Notes: a model not told the origin generated them from the letters alone. Positions 34,941-47,789 are shown, numbered from the stretch's first letter. The stretch: DNA of 64,000 bases from Odontocerum albicorne (GCA_949825065.1 OX463848.1:31435502-31499501), one strand, 5' to 3'. Numbers and translations: made by a program.

Positions 34941-36519
34941 AAACGATGCTCAGAATGAACAAAATGAACAGATAAACAAAATCGAAACAGTCGTCACGTT
35001 CTCTGAGTTTTAAAAATAAAGGGATTTTAATATTTTCCGGTTTTATAATTGATACAATTTGAAATACTTATGCAAATAAAAATTCTTTTTTGTCAAATTG
35101 ACGATGATAAAAATGTTTAAATAAAAACGGCAAATGTTTAGCACAAAATGATGTGCAGAACAGTATAAAAACATATAATCATTTAAAAAAAACTTCAACA
35201 GTCCGCAGTTTTTCTGGCAGTATATCAATAAAGTGAATATAAAAAAAATCGCGTTTTACTTTTGATCCAGGCTATAAAAGCAGTTAGGTTCGTTTTAAAC
35301 ACACGCACATAAATTTCCTTCATTGCCGGTACAAAAATATGTGGAAGGAATTTAGACGATTCGTCAAATTTTATATTCCGAAATCTCTTTTTATACGATT
35401 CATAAACATATTTCGAAATACTCTCACGCGGTTCGTTTGTAAAAAAATATTTTATAACTTTCCCATATGTAAATTATGTAATTTTTATTTCTTCGACTTT
35501 AATATGCCGAGCCTTTTACTAGAATAATATTAAAAACTTTCGTTTTGATGTAAATATCATATACTCGGGCAAAAATCTTCGTTTTGTTTGTTTTGAGAAT
35601 TCAATATTAATATTAAAATAAAAAGATTATTAATCATTCCAATTTAATTATTCATACATAACGTATTGTACGAGTACTTGAAGAAAAACTAATTAAAAGA
35701 ATCTTTCAAATTGAAATAAAATGAGTTGTTCTAAAAAGTAATACAATTTTTTTAAGTTTCTAACAATATTCAAACTAACGGAAAAAACAATGCTAAGTCA
35801 AGATATAGTAAAAACAAAAATGCTAAGTGAAGATATAGTAGGAAAATACAATGCACTTATTTACCTTTGTTATGTTTAATAATACTTAATTTAATAAAAA
35901 CAAAATTTTCTTAGTTTTAAATTCTAGCATGTTCGAATGTTACGAGAAAGCGAGCTAACGTTGAATCATATGTTCTTTCTGAGTTAACGTTGAATCATGT
36001 AACGTTGAATCATGAATGCTCACTAAATGATGGGTATCCGACCTTTTATGAAGATGCAGTTTATACTATACCAATAACTCTTTTTCAACCAATATGAGAA
36101 CACTAATTACAAACTTGTCTCCCTCTAATTGCAGTTTTAAAAAAGTAGTCAATTTCTAATGAATCGAAAACATAAAATTAGTATTCTTGGGTGATAGAGT
36201 TGGTATTACGCTAAATGTTGATAGTGTGAGCTTAATATGATTGCGTTTCTAGAACATATTCTGTATTCTGAATGAATTTAATTAGTTTATTTTTTGCTCA
36301 CTGGCGGGGAACACCAGAATTTGTGTAAATAGCCATTAAAAAAAGATAATTAATAAACTTTGCTATTCGTAATACAATATCACTAAACTAATGGTTACTG
36401 AACATGATCCCAAAATCGTATGCAATTTTTCAATTATTATAATTTGCACGTTATTATAGAGCCGACTTCAAAAATAATTTAAATATTTTTTCCCTAAATT
36501 TAGGTGGCCAGTGAGCAAT
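34941..36519. other. AT-rich stretch with small duplications
   Basis: Near 35788-35850 an approximately 33-bp unit with ATGCTAAGT.AAGATATAGTA occurs twice. At 35952-36013 TAACGTTGAATCAT occurs three times. No gene is supported. Confidence 0.6.
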
Positions 36520-36701
36520 AATGAATTGATTACGTTCATTGATAATAAAGATTATGGGTGATTACGTTCTACTAGAACAATTAATGAACTGATTACGTTC
36601 ATTGATAATAAAGATTATGGGTGATTATGTTCTACTAGAACAATTAATGAACTGATTACGTTCATTGATAATAAAGATTATGGGTGATTACGTTCTACTA
36701 G
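36520..36701. repeat. 63-bp tandem array, 2.9 copies
   Basis: Units begin at 36520, 36583 and 36646 with only a few substitutions (AATGAACTGATTACGTTCAT...). Each holds TGATTACGTTCAT and TGATTACGTTCTA, so the unit itself has an internal half-repeat. Confidence 0.93.
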
Positions 36702-38162
36702 TAAGCTCTCGCTATCAAAATTTCATATAATACCACGTTTATTAAAAAAATAATACTTATTTTATATCTTTATTTTTCAAGAAACTATAAATAATTTACT
36801 AAATACCAATTGACGAAATTAATTAAAACTGTCGAAATATAAAAGTTGAACGAAATTTAGTTTCATGTTTAGTATCCATAAAAGTCGAATATAATGTTTT
36901 CTTCAAAAGTTTCTACCTTATTTTAGAAGAAAAAGAAAGTATATATCAGTGTGCATATTGAATGATGTATCGTGTCTACGTTGTCGAAATATAAATAATT
37001 GTAATAGACGGATTTCAACAATATTATATTTTAATTTTTATTTAAAAAAAATCCCGAATATAATTTGATTGCACAAAATTATAATTTTAATTCTTTGTTC
37101 TGATTTGCATACACTTATTGAATTAGATTTTTAAAATATTGAATTGTAAAGCACATGATGTTTATTATACAATATTTATGCTAAAAAACTTATAATTCGG
37201 TTAACTAAAAAATATTTAAAACTTTTCCAAGACAGGTTTTATTTGAATAAAAATAGCATCGTCCATTTTTAACATTTTTTTATTCATATTCACTGAAAAA
37301 TCACCCGTAATCAATTAAGCATTTTGACATTATGTTATTAAAATGTTATTTTGCCAGACACAATATATTTTATCAAAATTGCATAAAAAAACTAAAAAAA
37401 AATCCCGAAAATTTTTATGATTTTGTCTGCTGTAGAAATTTCGTTTTGGAATTAGAATTTTTGAATCCCCGTACATTTGATATGATATGAAAACTGTAAA
37501 TTTTTTATGGGTTATTTTAAGGAGGTGGAATGAAAAAAAAATTATATATAAACATTGTAAATTAAGATAGTACATAAGCATTGTAAATATACCTTATAAG
37601 TTTTTATGATTATTATTAGATTGTCCTCTACATGCATATCATTTGTTGAATTTAAGAAGCCAAAGGTAATTAAGGAAATGTAATTGATTCATAAAAACAA
37701 TGTTATGTAAATCTTTTTAAGTAGAAAATAAAGAAAGAAATCTACATTTTTTCGTTGACTTTTATTTTGTTCCCCGATTCTTAAGACCGGCTAGGTACGA
37801 TGCTATTGACCATACAATTTGAAATACTCGTATTTAATGTTATCTTTTCTTTGGTTGAAAACATGAAATTGTTTTTAAACATAATTTCTCTAGCTTATGA
37901 AAGAGATTAGTAAATATAAGTACTCGTCTTGCAAAAATGTGTGTATTATTTCGAATATTAACAATCATCATCATCACCCAGTAGGTTCTAACAGGAAGAT
38001 CCCATGAAGCGCCCACATCCAGGTCGGTCCGCAGGCCGGCTCTTCAATTCCTCACATGTAAGGCTCAGTGTTGCGATTAGAATTAACTTTCGTAGGGTAT
38101 AAATCGACCATCGTGGTTTTATTAGTCATTATTAATTCGTATATCCTTGTTATTGATTTCTA
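36702..38162. other. AT-rich stretch
   Basis: Nothing recognised except 37965-38060, which has ATCATCATCACCCAGTAGG, then GAAGCGCCCACATCCAGGTC, a GC-richer piece that may be a LINE scrap. Confidence 0.4.
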
Positions 38163-38371
38163 ATTGAGTAAAAACACACTTATTAATCAAAAACTTTCTT
38201 ATTGAGTAAAAACACGCTCATTAATCAAAATCTTTATAATTCAGTTAAAACACGCTCATTAATCAAAAACTTTCTTATTGGATAAAAACACGCTCATTAA
38301 TCCAAATATTTCTTATGGACTAAATTCACGCTCATTATTCAAACACTTTCTGATTGAGTAAAAAACTGGTG
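38163..38371. repeat. 38-bp tandem array, about 5.5 copies
   Basis: Units begin at 38163, 38201, 38239, 38277, 38315 and 38353, all exactly 38 bp apart (consensus ATTGAGTAAAAACACGCTCA then TTAATCAAAAACTTTCTT). Substitutions have built up but no indels. Confidence 0.92.
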
Positions 38372-38479
38372 CTCATGTTGATTTAAAGAGTGAATTAATG
38401 AACTTGAAGTGAGTTGTGAATATCATCTTATTTGGTTAACATTATTTTCTTTCTAATTCCATATACATATACCTCCTAA

Positions 38480-38765
38480 TCAAGCCATTTTCCTGTCGGG
38501 GTAGGCAGAAAGGGCAAAACATCAATCAGACTTTCCCATCTAGATACGCATCCTTCGCCTGTTCAATAATATATCCACATACTCGTACTTTCTCATATAA
38601 CTCCTACGATTTCTTTGAACTTTTACGTTTTCTTCTTTCAAAATATCATTTACTTGATCAAACCATACTTTTCTTGGTCTTCTTCTACCTCATCTACCAC
38701 TCATATTTGCACTATATATTTGTTTTGTTAGTTTTTCTTCATTCAATCTAATTTCAGTTGGGCAT
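38480..38765 (-). mobile_element. LINE-2 3' end
   Basis: The plus strand reads TTTTCCTGTCGGGGTAGGCA, GGCAAAACATCAATCAGACT, TATCATTTACTTGATCAAAC, CATACTTTTCTTGGTCTTC, the reverse complement of the LINE-2 C-terminus and 3' UTR seen at 14.35 and 1.9 kb. The best-preserved 3' UTR of the family here. Confidence 0.7.
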
Positions 38766-39299
38766 ATTTAAAAAAACTTTAAGTATTTGAGAAACATATC
38801 AAAATAAACTGATATTTAAATCCCAACACATTAATTGAACAAAAAAAAAATAATTACACTTTTATATTACAAAAGGAAAACGGCAATTTTTCATCATAAA
38901 AACTTTCTGTCAATGAGGAAATGAAAAATAAAAAAAGTAAATAACAACAAAAGAGGTGAGTGATTTATTGACAAGTGAGTAATATATTATTGGGGCTAAG
39001 TTGACTGGTTCACCCAAGACATTAGGGGTCACTCGTGTGACGCCTCACCTGTAGCGTTACACCCACAATAAACATATTTCAATGATATTGTTCACATGGG
39101 GTGGCATGTGAAGGATGTTTAAAAAATATATTGAACGAGGGTGGTTTCATTATTACACCTTCGTTGTACGAAAGTATCGTAGAACTTGATAGCAGAGGCG
39201 TAGCAAGGTTTTTGGCGCTCTTCGTTTTGTGTGAATTTTAATATTCAGTTTTTTTATTTTTGTCAAAGTATTAAAACTTGTACATCTGAACCTAAATCG

Positions 39300-39400
39300 G
39301 CGCCCCTGGTGGCTTTCCTGGTGGTATAAATGAGACTCGAACCTGAAAATCTCGGGTTAAAAGACAGGCGTCTTACAAATTAGGCCACAGAAGTAGTCAC
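39300..39400 (-). mobile_element. SINE-A head
   Basis: In reverse complement: TGTGGCCTAATTTGTAAGAC, GACGCCTGTCTTTTAACC, CAGGTTCGAGTCTC. Body and tail absent. The stretch 38766-39299 has nothing recognised. Confidence 0.6.
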
Positions 39401-39468
39401 GCGTGTCCTACAACTTCTTAGTATAAAAATAAATTGTGAGGAGCAATCAATAAGTTATATTTATTTAT

Positions 39469-39930
39469 TTATTTAACACTTTTATTGCCATACAATCTGT
39501 CGGGCTGATTGCCAGGTGGCAATCTCTTCCAACCAACCAGACAAAAGTAAATGAAGCAAGTTACGTGGTCGCATAAATCATTCAAATGACTATCCATCCC
39601 CACGAAATCCATAAACATATACGCGAGAACATGCCCACGAACCCCACAAAGACGGACAATCACCCGAACATTATTTTTCATATAAAGTGAGATATCATCA
39701 ATCAAAAGGAAAGGAAGGGTGGAGAGGAAAGGAAAAGAACAATCAGGAATGAAACACGTTATTTTACTGACTAGAAATTAAGAGTTTTTTCAGTCGCTTC
39801 TTAAAGCATGCCAAGGACGGAGTGAGTCTTATATTGGTTTGTAACTGATTCCAGAGTCTCACTGCATGGACAGTAAAGGACGACGTAAAGAAAGAGGAGC
39901 GGTGAACTGGAAAGGCCAATAAACAATTAT
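39469..39930 (-). mobile_element. CR1/L2-like LINE 3' end, second copy
   Basis: Reverse complement of the 18.5-19.2 kb element: the same RT C-terminal end (decayed), 3' UTR, and the tail block with AAAT units at 39462-39475. Sequence beyond about 39930, to 40230, no longer aligns by eye, so the 5' truncation is near there. Confidence 0.82.
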
Positions 39931-41055
39931 ATATGTAGCGAGGAAACCTTTAAGCTCTGTCGAGATTATTTTGCCTACGCAAACAATCCCAATTCACCCT
40001 CAAATATTTGCGGATAATTCCACTTTCTTTTAGAATACGGACGTTCTATTCGATAAGATGATGAGAGACTAGAAAAACATACCACATTCTACATATCTTC
40101 ATAAGCGATTCACTCAACGTGGCTGTGGAACGAGCATCCAAGAGTTATCAGATGTACACAATTTTTATTTATATTTAAGAGACAATTGAAACATTACTCA
40201 GAATATCCTTTCATCCTGCTTTTCCTTTTTTTCCTTTCTTTATCCTTGAACGAACTCCTGTATTCTACATTTACTATTATTACTTAGACATTAGTAATTA
40301 ATTTATTTGTGTACTCGAACGATTTTTTTTATATCTAAATGAATATTTTTTGCAAAGTTTGTCATGGATAAGCACCATTTAATGTATCCAAAATGAGGAG
40401 ATTGGTTAGAAAAAAAATGTACTGCGATAAGTTTGCCAGACGCAACTTGTATAAATATGTATACAAAAGATTGAAACCAAAATGAGAAAATAAATAAGTT
40501 ATATTGATATAAATAATTAATTCAACGCATGATAAAATATATCTCTTCTTGTTTAAAAAGAAAAATCCGTACAAAAGGGGAAAAAATATATAACTTCACT
40601 GTCGTACCTGGAATAAAGAGGATGAAATGTTCACAGAATTCAGTGTTCAAATGCCGTTGCAGAATCCAAGTGGGAAGGTCTGGAGCCTGAAAACATTAAA
40701 TTGAGACGTGAAGAATAGCTCATTGTCCAAATCGGAATAAAAATCTTATGAAATAAATTGATGGTAAATGTCTGACCGAGTTTGAAATAGGATATTGAGT
40801 ACAAATAAAAAAAGCAAATCATGAATCATGAAAGCAATAAAAGTGTATAATTAATATATTTGAAAACATAAAGTAAAATGAATAATATACGAGTACGTTT
40901 GATTAAATGGTATAAAGCTCACAGTGAATACTTTTTTGTTTGATTAAATTACTTAAAGTGAACTTTATGTTAATTTTAGTTCGAAAAAAAAAAATTAAAT
41001 AACGATAAAAAAAAACCACTGTATAGTTAACTTTCTAACTTTACAGAGGTTTAAT
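39931..41055. other. AT-rich stretch
   Basis: 39931-40230 may be an older insertion next to the LINE-1 copy. No gene, SINE box or tandem array could be supported. Confidence 0.4.
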
Positions 41056-41057
41056 AT

Positions 41058-41556
41058 ACAGAGTGTCCCATAAGTCGAGGTCCAGCTTCAAACAATCATG
41101 TTTTAATTTTTAAATTTTACTATGGAGAATTTAGAAGCATCTTTTTATTTTTTCTATAGATAATTTAAAAACAAAGAAACGAATGGAAGTAGTAGAACTT
41201 ACCTCACAAATCTAGAGTCAATTTATCGAATATAACATACTTATCGATGTCATTTTACTGATGGAGATTTTCCAGCAATATCGACGATTAGGACATTAAT
41301 TGACCGTTTTCGACTAAAAGAATCACCGAAGCGGAATACATCGTACTATCCACACTAATAAGAATATTCGACAATAATAACTTTATCAGATGACATTCAG
41401 TTCAGTTCGGAACGTCTCGAACGACACTGCAACAAATCTAAATAAATAATTTGCAACTCTTACTGTAACTGTATGAAATTCAGTTGTTGCGAAAATTAAA
41501 GCCACAAGATCTACAACAACGCCTTGAATATGAGCGTGACTTATGGGTCACCGTGT
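41058..41556. mobile_element. Tc1/mariner-like deletion derivative with terminal inverted repeats
   Basis: The left end ACAGAGTGTCCCATAAGTC and the right end, in reverse complement ACACGGTGACCCATAAGTC, form imperfect inverted repeats of about 19 bp. Inside, the plus strand at 41245-41340 reads HFTDGDFPAISTIRTLIDRF then RLKESPKRN, resembling the N-terminal helix-turn-helix part of insect Tc1/mariner-group transposases. At about 500 bp the DDE core is missing, so it is non-autonomous. Confidence 0.7.
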
Positions 41557-42184
41557 CTTTTTTCTATTCACTAATATTCAGATTTGAAAGCTCAATGATT
41601 CGATATTAAGTTATTCGAGGTTGTTTATTCACAAAATGATTCATTGTACTGTATATTAAGTCTGAAATAAAGAGTAACTTTGAAGTATTTAATTTCTATT
41701 AAAAATAAATATTTGTTAAAACCCTTTTCTTACAACCTCTGCCTCTTTAGAAGTCGAGCACACAAACCCAATGAACGAGAAATTCTCAATTATTTTTTAA
41801 TTTTTCACCACAAAAATTTGCCGAAAGCAATTTGGATTTGTCTTAAAGCGTTTATAGTCCATACAAAGTGCGTAAAAAATCTATTTCGTAGCCCATTATT
41901 TCCGGAGCGAAAGTTAAAGTTCAAAAGAGAAATTTTCAATCTGAGTAAAATGATGGCCAAAGTTGAACGAAACTTAATTAAAATATTTGAAACCAGTGGC
42001 GGATTTAATACGTTTTTTAAGGTTTGAGTTTTTCTATTAGTTTTATGGTTAAGAAAGTGGTCCTTACATTGAATACCTAGAATAATATTAATAAATCAAG
42101 AACATAATTTATCTTCAATGAGATATGAAATTCAATCAAATTCACAAAGTCTCATCTAATAGATGTTGAATAATTATAATCAAA
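41557..42184. other. Stretch without a firm feature
   Basis: An open frame at 41680-42027 (115 codons) has no family features or splice signals I trust. It is treated as chance. Confidence 0.4.
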
Positions 42185-42395
42185 GATAATATATCCAAGG
42201 GTGTTCTTACTCGGGATTCAAACTCGCTGTTATTGACATATTACAAAATTGATATATGTAAACATACGGATATGAATGTGATGACGGTGCCCATTAGATA
42301 AGCCACTTCCCCGCATCTGCATTTGTTTAGAACAACATATTTGGTAAGAACCCCGCAAAAAACATACCAAGTTAAGATGAAATACAAAGAAACCT
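42185..42395 (-). mobile_element. SINE-C-like repeat (reverse strand)
   Basis: In reverse complement: TTTTTTGCGGGGTTCTTACC, AAATATGTTGTTCTAAAC, AAATGCAGATGCGGGG, GTGGCTTATCTAATGGGC, then near the end GCGAGTTTGAATCCCGAGT and ACACCCTTGG. Same block order as the 20.2- and 61.3-kb copies. 42396-43550 holds nothing recognised. Confidence 0.6.
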
Positions 42396-43589
42396 TTATA
42401 AATCTTCCAATATTTGATAGTAATATATATTGATCTATGTGAAAGTAACACATCTCCTTAGATGAAATATTGGCATATATCTATACACATGTGTGGTGAC
42501 ATTCAATCAATGTTGCACGTGATGACTATCCACTGTGCCCCGTTAGCTGCTGTTGCATTCTTCTAGACTAATCGATATAGTTATGGTGATGTCGAAACGA
42601 TTGGAATGTAATACATTCGGCTTTATGTGTTTTGTATGTTTGTAATGTTCATATAGAAAAATATAATTTTGAAAATACCTCTTCGTCTTCTAGTGCTTCC
42701 TAAAGCTGTATACGCCACCCGCATGTCTAACACTACGAGGCAGACAATTGCTAAATGACCAGCAGGTCAAAGCCCTTGCATAATATCCCGCTCTATTGGA
42801 TGGGTTCAGAATGATTAATTGAGCTCAAATAATGTATACAATTTTAACTAACTTTCGTGTTTTTATAAGGTTATCTATCACATAGAAAAGATATGTGTTT
42901 AAAACGATAACAAAAATATATAGGGGTGCTGGGTACGTACTTTATTGAAAAATGTTCAATAATTTTTGACAATGTAGGCTAACTGTAATTGTATTTCTTT
43001 CGAAAGGGTTGATAGTATAAAGTTCATTTGAGTTTTCGGTGAGTAGTTTCTTTGCTGTGGATCCATATTAATACTTTGGACACAAACATCAGAAAACTTA
43101 GATATATTTTCCGTATGATTCGAAATGTGCTCATTAAAAATGTTCTTAAAGATGTATATTTCGCTTTATCAGTTGACACTTTCCTACGGTATATCGACTT
43201 GGTTACACCTCAACACCGAAGTATTTAATGCAGGTTTCCCAAAAAATAATCATAAAAATAATTAGTAAACTTCTTGCTCGGTATCACACAACGTATTTTT
43301 TTGGGAGTATGGGTTCCTTAACGTAACCAACTTACACTTCAAATCCGTTCTCTGGAATTATTATCAAGACAAAGAAAAAATACCAACTCATCAGACATGT
43401 ATGGCAAGATATCAAATATTCACCATCTATAGAGTCAGAACATTTTTTGCCCAAAGGCAATATGCTTATTTGACTCCCATGACATAAAATGGAGTACTTA
43501 ATTTAAGGTGCCAAATAAAGGCAACAGAGGACAAAAATTTCAGGCAGTGGATTGAAGCGTAGTAGTTATTGCGTCGCCCAAAACGCGGC

Positions 43590-44010
43590 TTGTACGGGGA
43601 AGTGGTGGGCAAGCGAAGAGTTGGTGGGCAGAGGAAGCGCTACGAGTATAAAGACAGTCTGCGAGAGTCACTTACTTTGTGCGGAGCGCTTGAGGACTGG
43701 GAGCGGGTGGCTCAAGACCGTGAGAGGTGGAAAGCCGTATGTTCTCGGGCTGATGGCGTCTCAGCGGCTAGACGTGTGAGAAACAGTCAGCGCACTGCGA
43801 ACATGTGTCAGCATGACTAGGTGGCTCAGCAGGATCCATATGTCTGTAGCATTTGCGGGAGGGAGTGCGCATCTAGGATCGGGCTGTTTTCTCACAGAAG
43901 ATCACACGATCGATGTGGGAGAGCGGTTTAAGATTGACGTTGGAGTGGCGAGGGGATCCTCGACTACGAGACCCGGCAACGACGGTAGTTATTGCGACAG
44001 CAGTTTGTAA
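43590..44010 (+). mobile_element. LINE C-terminus with a C2H2 zinc finger (decayed)
   Basis: From 43596: GEVVGKRRVGGQRKRYEYK, SLTLCGALEDWERVAQDR and WKAVCSRADGVSAARRV, ending QHD then TAG. In the same frame past that stop comes YVCSICGRECASRIGLFSHR with a second His, a CX2CX12HX3H finger. This arrangement ends the RT polyprotein of a common animal non-LTR family. The stop means the copy is broken. It ends in the GGATCCTCGAC tail at about 43955. GC-rich relative to its surroundings. Confidence 0.75.
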
Positions 44011-44739
44011 TCTCTTGAATGCGGTTAGTTTTTGGTAATTATATGTGGGACATTGTGAGATGGACTTTTTGGTCTGTCTAATGATAAAGTATGCTGGGTT
44101 TGATTATCAAGTGGATGAGTGTTTGCAACGGGGTATTTTGTTATAAAAAAATCAGAAAAACACATCAACTTATTTGTCCATGTTATATCTTCAATGAGAT
44201 ACATACCAAAACCTAATTTACAGGGGACACGTCAAATGAAATACAATAAATCCAGATCCATATACATAATTTGTGCGTCAACTTCAAATTAGTTGTATTT
44301 TTGTCATAAATGACGTAGTTGTAAAATTTATTGTTCAGTATAAATAAATAAATTTTGTATGAAAATTAAATGAAATTAGGTCAGACATGTACATATGATA
44401 AAAAGAAAACGCCGTATGCGCTCATAAAGGACACTTAAAGAAAATGGGTTCCAGAAAATCTTTTCTCATTTCACATGCTTTTACATGACTCTCATTTGCA
44501 TGAAGTTTATGTGGCGTGGCTTATACGCCAATATTTAAAAAGTCCAGTCTCGTGAATTGTGAATCTTTTGCAGGCTGAAGTGGCACTTATTTGAAGAAGG
44601 TGGATTTTATTTATGAAGAAAATCCATATATGTGAAGTTATCAAAAAATCCAAAATGGTAATTTCTCAACAGGATCCACACATGTTTGCTTCATCCAAAT
44701 GGAATATTGTTGCTTCATATTTTACTGTCAGACTAAGAA

Positions 44740-44885
44740 GGTATTCCAGAGATATGCAGATATGGAGTACTTTCATATCCCTGAAATGTGATTGTTTTTT
44801 TTTTGTAATATGCCACAAATGGTGGGTTCGAATCTAGAGTTAGTGTCCCCTTGAGAAGAGTCTTCTCTCTAAAGAGCGCAATATA
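44740..44885 (+). mobile_element. SINE-C-like repeat, partial
   Basis: AGATATGCAGATATGGAGTA, then GGTGGGTTCGAATCTAGAG (B-box-like), GTGTCCCCTTGAGAAGAG and CTCTCTAAAGAGCGCA. The end matches 61430-61480 (GAGTTCGAGTCCCGAGTCGG, CACCCTTGAGATG, CTCTCTAAACGGCGCT). Confidence 0.6.
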
Positions 44886-45164
44886 ACTGATCTTTTTATT
44901 ACTATTATCATCACGTTATTACTAGTATATTGATATTGTCTGCATAAGGCAGTAGAAGTACAAATCCTCCGGAAATTGTCCCGGTGATGTCGATTCCGAT
45001 GTCCCGGATAACTTTTTGAAGCAATATTAAAAAGTAGAAAGTATAGTCCATATCTACACATATCTTTACACCATTGAAAGTTTCAAAAGTCTCAGTAATA
45101 TCAAACTCCATTCGTACATTTTACATATTCCAGAATATTACTAATTTTCTTCATATTGTCGTTT

Positions 45165-46145
45165 TTAACCGGTTAACTGCCAAAAGCGTCTTAAGACGCA
45201 TAATTTCCTGTGAACGGAGCGCCGCTCATACACAAATTACGTCTTAAGACGCGCCGTTTTAAATGGGCTTTTACTAAAGAAAATCAATTATTTAAAATGT
45301 ACAAATATATTGAACACATAGTGACATCTATTGAGAATATCTTTGCATACTTAGAATTGAAACAGAATTTGTTTTTACCACTTTAAACGTAAATTAAAGA
45401 GAGCTGTGTCGTCGGAACAACTGATGACGCTCAGGGTTGTGTAATATATTTTATTAGCCGGGATTTTTAGGAATCCCCGAATTTCTATCGATTTTTTGCG
45501 TATATAATTTTTCGTCTACAGAGTACAGTTTTATTTCGTGTTCCATGTATAGCGGTTCATATTATATTTGAAACTTATTTCGCGGTAGAGTTTTCTGATT
45601 TTTATTTCTGTTGAATAAGTTTTATCATAATTACTTTATGAGAGAAAAAAAAGTGTTTTGACATAGTAATTTCGCATTTTGTCAGTGTATTTTCGTGCTA
45701 AATTTTACTATTGTGCCTGTTGTGTTGTGAATCTGTTAGTTTATTTTATAAGCTTACGAGTGTCGGAACCTAATCGCACGTTGTCAAATTTTTATGTACA
45801 TTTTTTTTTATACGTTATAAAGTGTAAAGGGGAGTTTTTTATACGTTATAAAGTGTATACTTTTAATATTAAACTAACATAAACAATTACTTTTGACATA
45901 TAATTTAGTTTTCATATTTTCTATGACAAATTTTGTGACAACCCTGCACCATGAACAATTAATTTTATGCTTATGGATAAATGACTGCACGACTGGCGCG
46001 CTCTTCATTTATTTGGTAAGTTTTATAAATAAACTTGATTACACTTTCAATAACGATATGTTTAGAAGGTTTTATTTTTGTCGTAAAATTCGCGGCGTGC
46101 TGGGTACCGCCATACATGTACCTGCCGGCAGTCAAAGAGTTTATT
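45165..46145. mobile_element. Probable piggyBac-type non-autonomous element
   Basis: The left end TTAACCGGTTAACTGCC starts with the piggyBac target TTAA. The right end near 46126-46145, in reverse complement TAAACTCTTTGACTGCC, is an imperfect inverted match (about 12 of 17). Inside the left end are two copies of CGTCTTAAGACG, at 45187-45198 and 45240-45251. No transposase frame is present. Boundaries are approximate. Confidence 0.5.
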
Positions 46146-47150
46146 ACATATTAGAAATGACAAGACAAGAAAGTGTGATAAGTTTGCTTTTGTGGCTATT
46201 GATAAACTTCGTGGTCTAGTTCTTAAGATACTGATCTTACCTTTGAAGGTTAAGGGTTCTTGATGATTTCCAAAACAAATTAATGAAAAAAAGGAGTTTC
46301 AGTACAGTTCAAGAGGTCATCTTGTAACAATGCTCATACGCGCTATATATGTGAAAGAGTTGTTGCCTCTCTAAATGCAAGTAGTATTTCAAAGGAATAC
46401 GGATAGGCTCGATTACTGTGACAGAAGACAATCTCATCTTTAGGTCACGCTCTTCAACATGTCTGCATCCTTGATTCGGATATGTTTAGGGTTATCATAT
46501 GAATGACAGTGGTTATTTACTATCTGATCACCTTACAATATGACCCGCTAAGTTCATCTTTTGAGAAATGAACACTTCAGTTATGATCGTCACTCGTGTA
46601 AGATATTTATAAATTGTATTGAAATCACACATTTTAAAACCTTACTTCAACAAACGTAACCTGATAAATCTGTCTTTAAACCACGTGTTTTACGTATTCC
46701 ACATATTTTGGTTATTCCTTATTCTGAGAGTTTCTTTTGCATTTTCCAGACCCTAGGGATAAGTCTCGTGTATTTTTTTCACTCGAGACCCTTTCAACCG
46801 GAAAAGCTACGGAAAATAAATTTTGTGGGTCTTACTCTCGGAAATAATATTAATTTTTTATTATATCTCAAACAGGACGCTAAGCTTTTTCCTTTGGTGT
46901 TTTTTTTACTATAATAAAAGTATTATACCGTGGGTGTTCTTTATTTACGGTAACAAGCAGTTTCCGTATTATGAGTACTAGATGCGTAAAAAAATAAATA
47001 CCACATTATGTAATTTTTAATGACCAAGTCGCATCTCTATTAAAATTTATTAAATATTTTTATTACTGAGGTCAAGGGGTAGCACACGGTCGAATGGGAT
47101 TTAATGAAGATTGCTGTTTGTTGGTGCCATGGTACTGTTAATGAATAGTA
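46146..47150. other. Stretch without recognised features
   Basis: No gene, repeat unit or mobile-element motif could be supported here. Confidence 0.4.
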
Positions 47151-47435
47151 AATATGAATTACAGATTTCGATAAGTAAATTGTATGAGAGATGCGAAGAG
47201 GAATATTTTATTGTAGAATGAATGTTGTAAAAATCAAAGTCATGGTGATTGGGCATAGAAAGAAATGGTAATTGCAATAAATGGGGGAAAATTGGATGAT
47301 TAGAGCAAATTAAGGAATTCTGCTTTTTGGGTACTATTGTTTCAGATGATTGAAGAGTTACGAGAAATATCGAATGTCGTATATGAAACAAAGTCAATTG
47401 GGCATTAAAACATATTCTCGAACCGGACCGTGTTT
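47150..47435 (+). mobile_element. LINE-2 RT fragment
   Basis: Readable across frames: ISKLYERCEEEYF, IGIERNGNCNKWGKIG, LEQIKEFCFLGTIVSDD, TRNIECRI, KVNWALKHILE. This is the region after the RT catalytic box (block GxxVSDDGR..REIxxRI), matching the family at 15.1 kb. Confidence 0.65.
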
Positions 47436-47789
47436 TGATGTTGAAAATGCGAAGGATGTCTCCGCCATGATATAAAACCCACCTACACTGTCTCTCGAAA
47501 TGGATTGGGTTCCCTTGCAGTGCGATTGTTTACTTGTGAGAAAGTTTAATGTACTCGTACTACGATGAAATAGCTACCTTCTCTCTGAAGTAAAAAAATA
47601 ATAGCGGAGGCTCCTTTAAAATGTTAGATACACGGAGAATCTGACAGTCGGTCCTCTTTGCCTACCTCGACCAGAAAATAATGTGATGGTAAGTATGTAT
47701 TCTTGAATATTACTCCTTAAGTGCTAAACAAGCTCTACGCAATAGTTACCAAACCCTTTGTTGATTGACAAACTTCTGTGAATTAAGAT

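Noticed and set aside
41680..42027. 115-codon open frame
   Set aside because: No recognisable motif, no flanking splice or poly(A) logic, and typical of AT-rich chance frames.
45893..46219. 108-codon open frame
   Set aside because: Runs across the likely right end of the piggyBac-type element into flanking DNA, so it cannot be one conserved gene.
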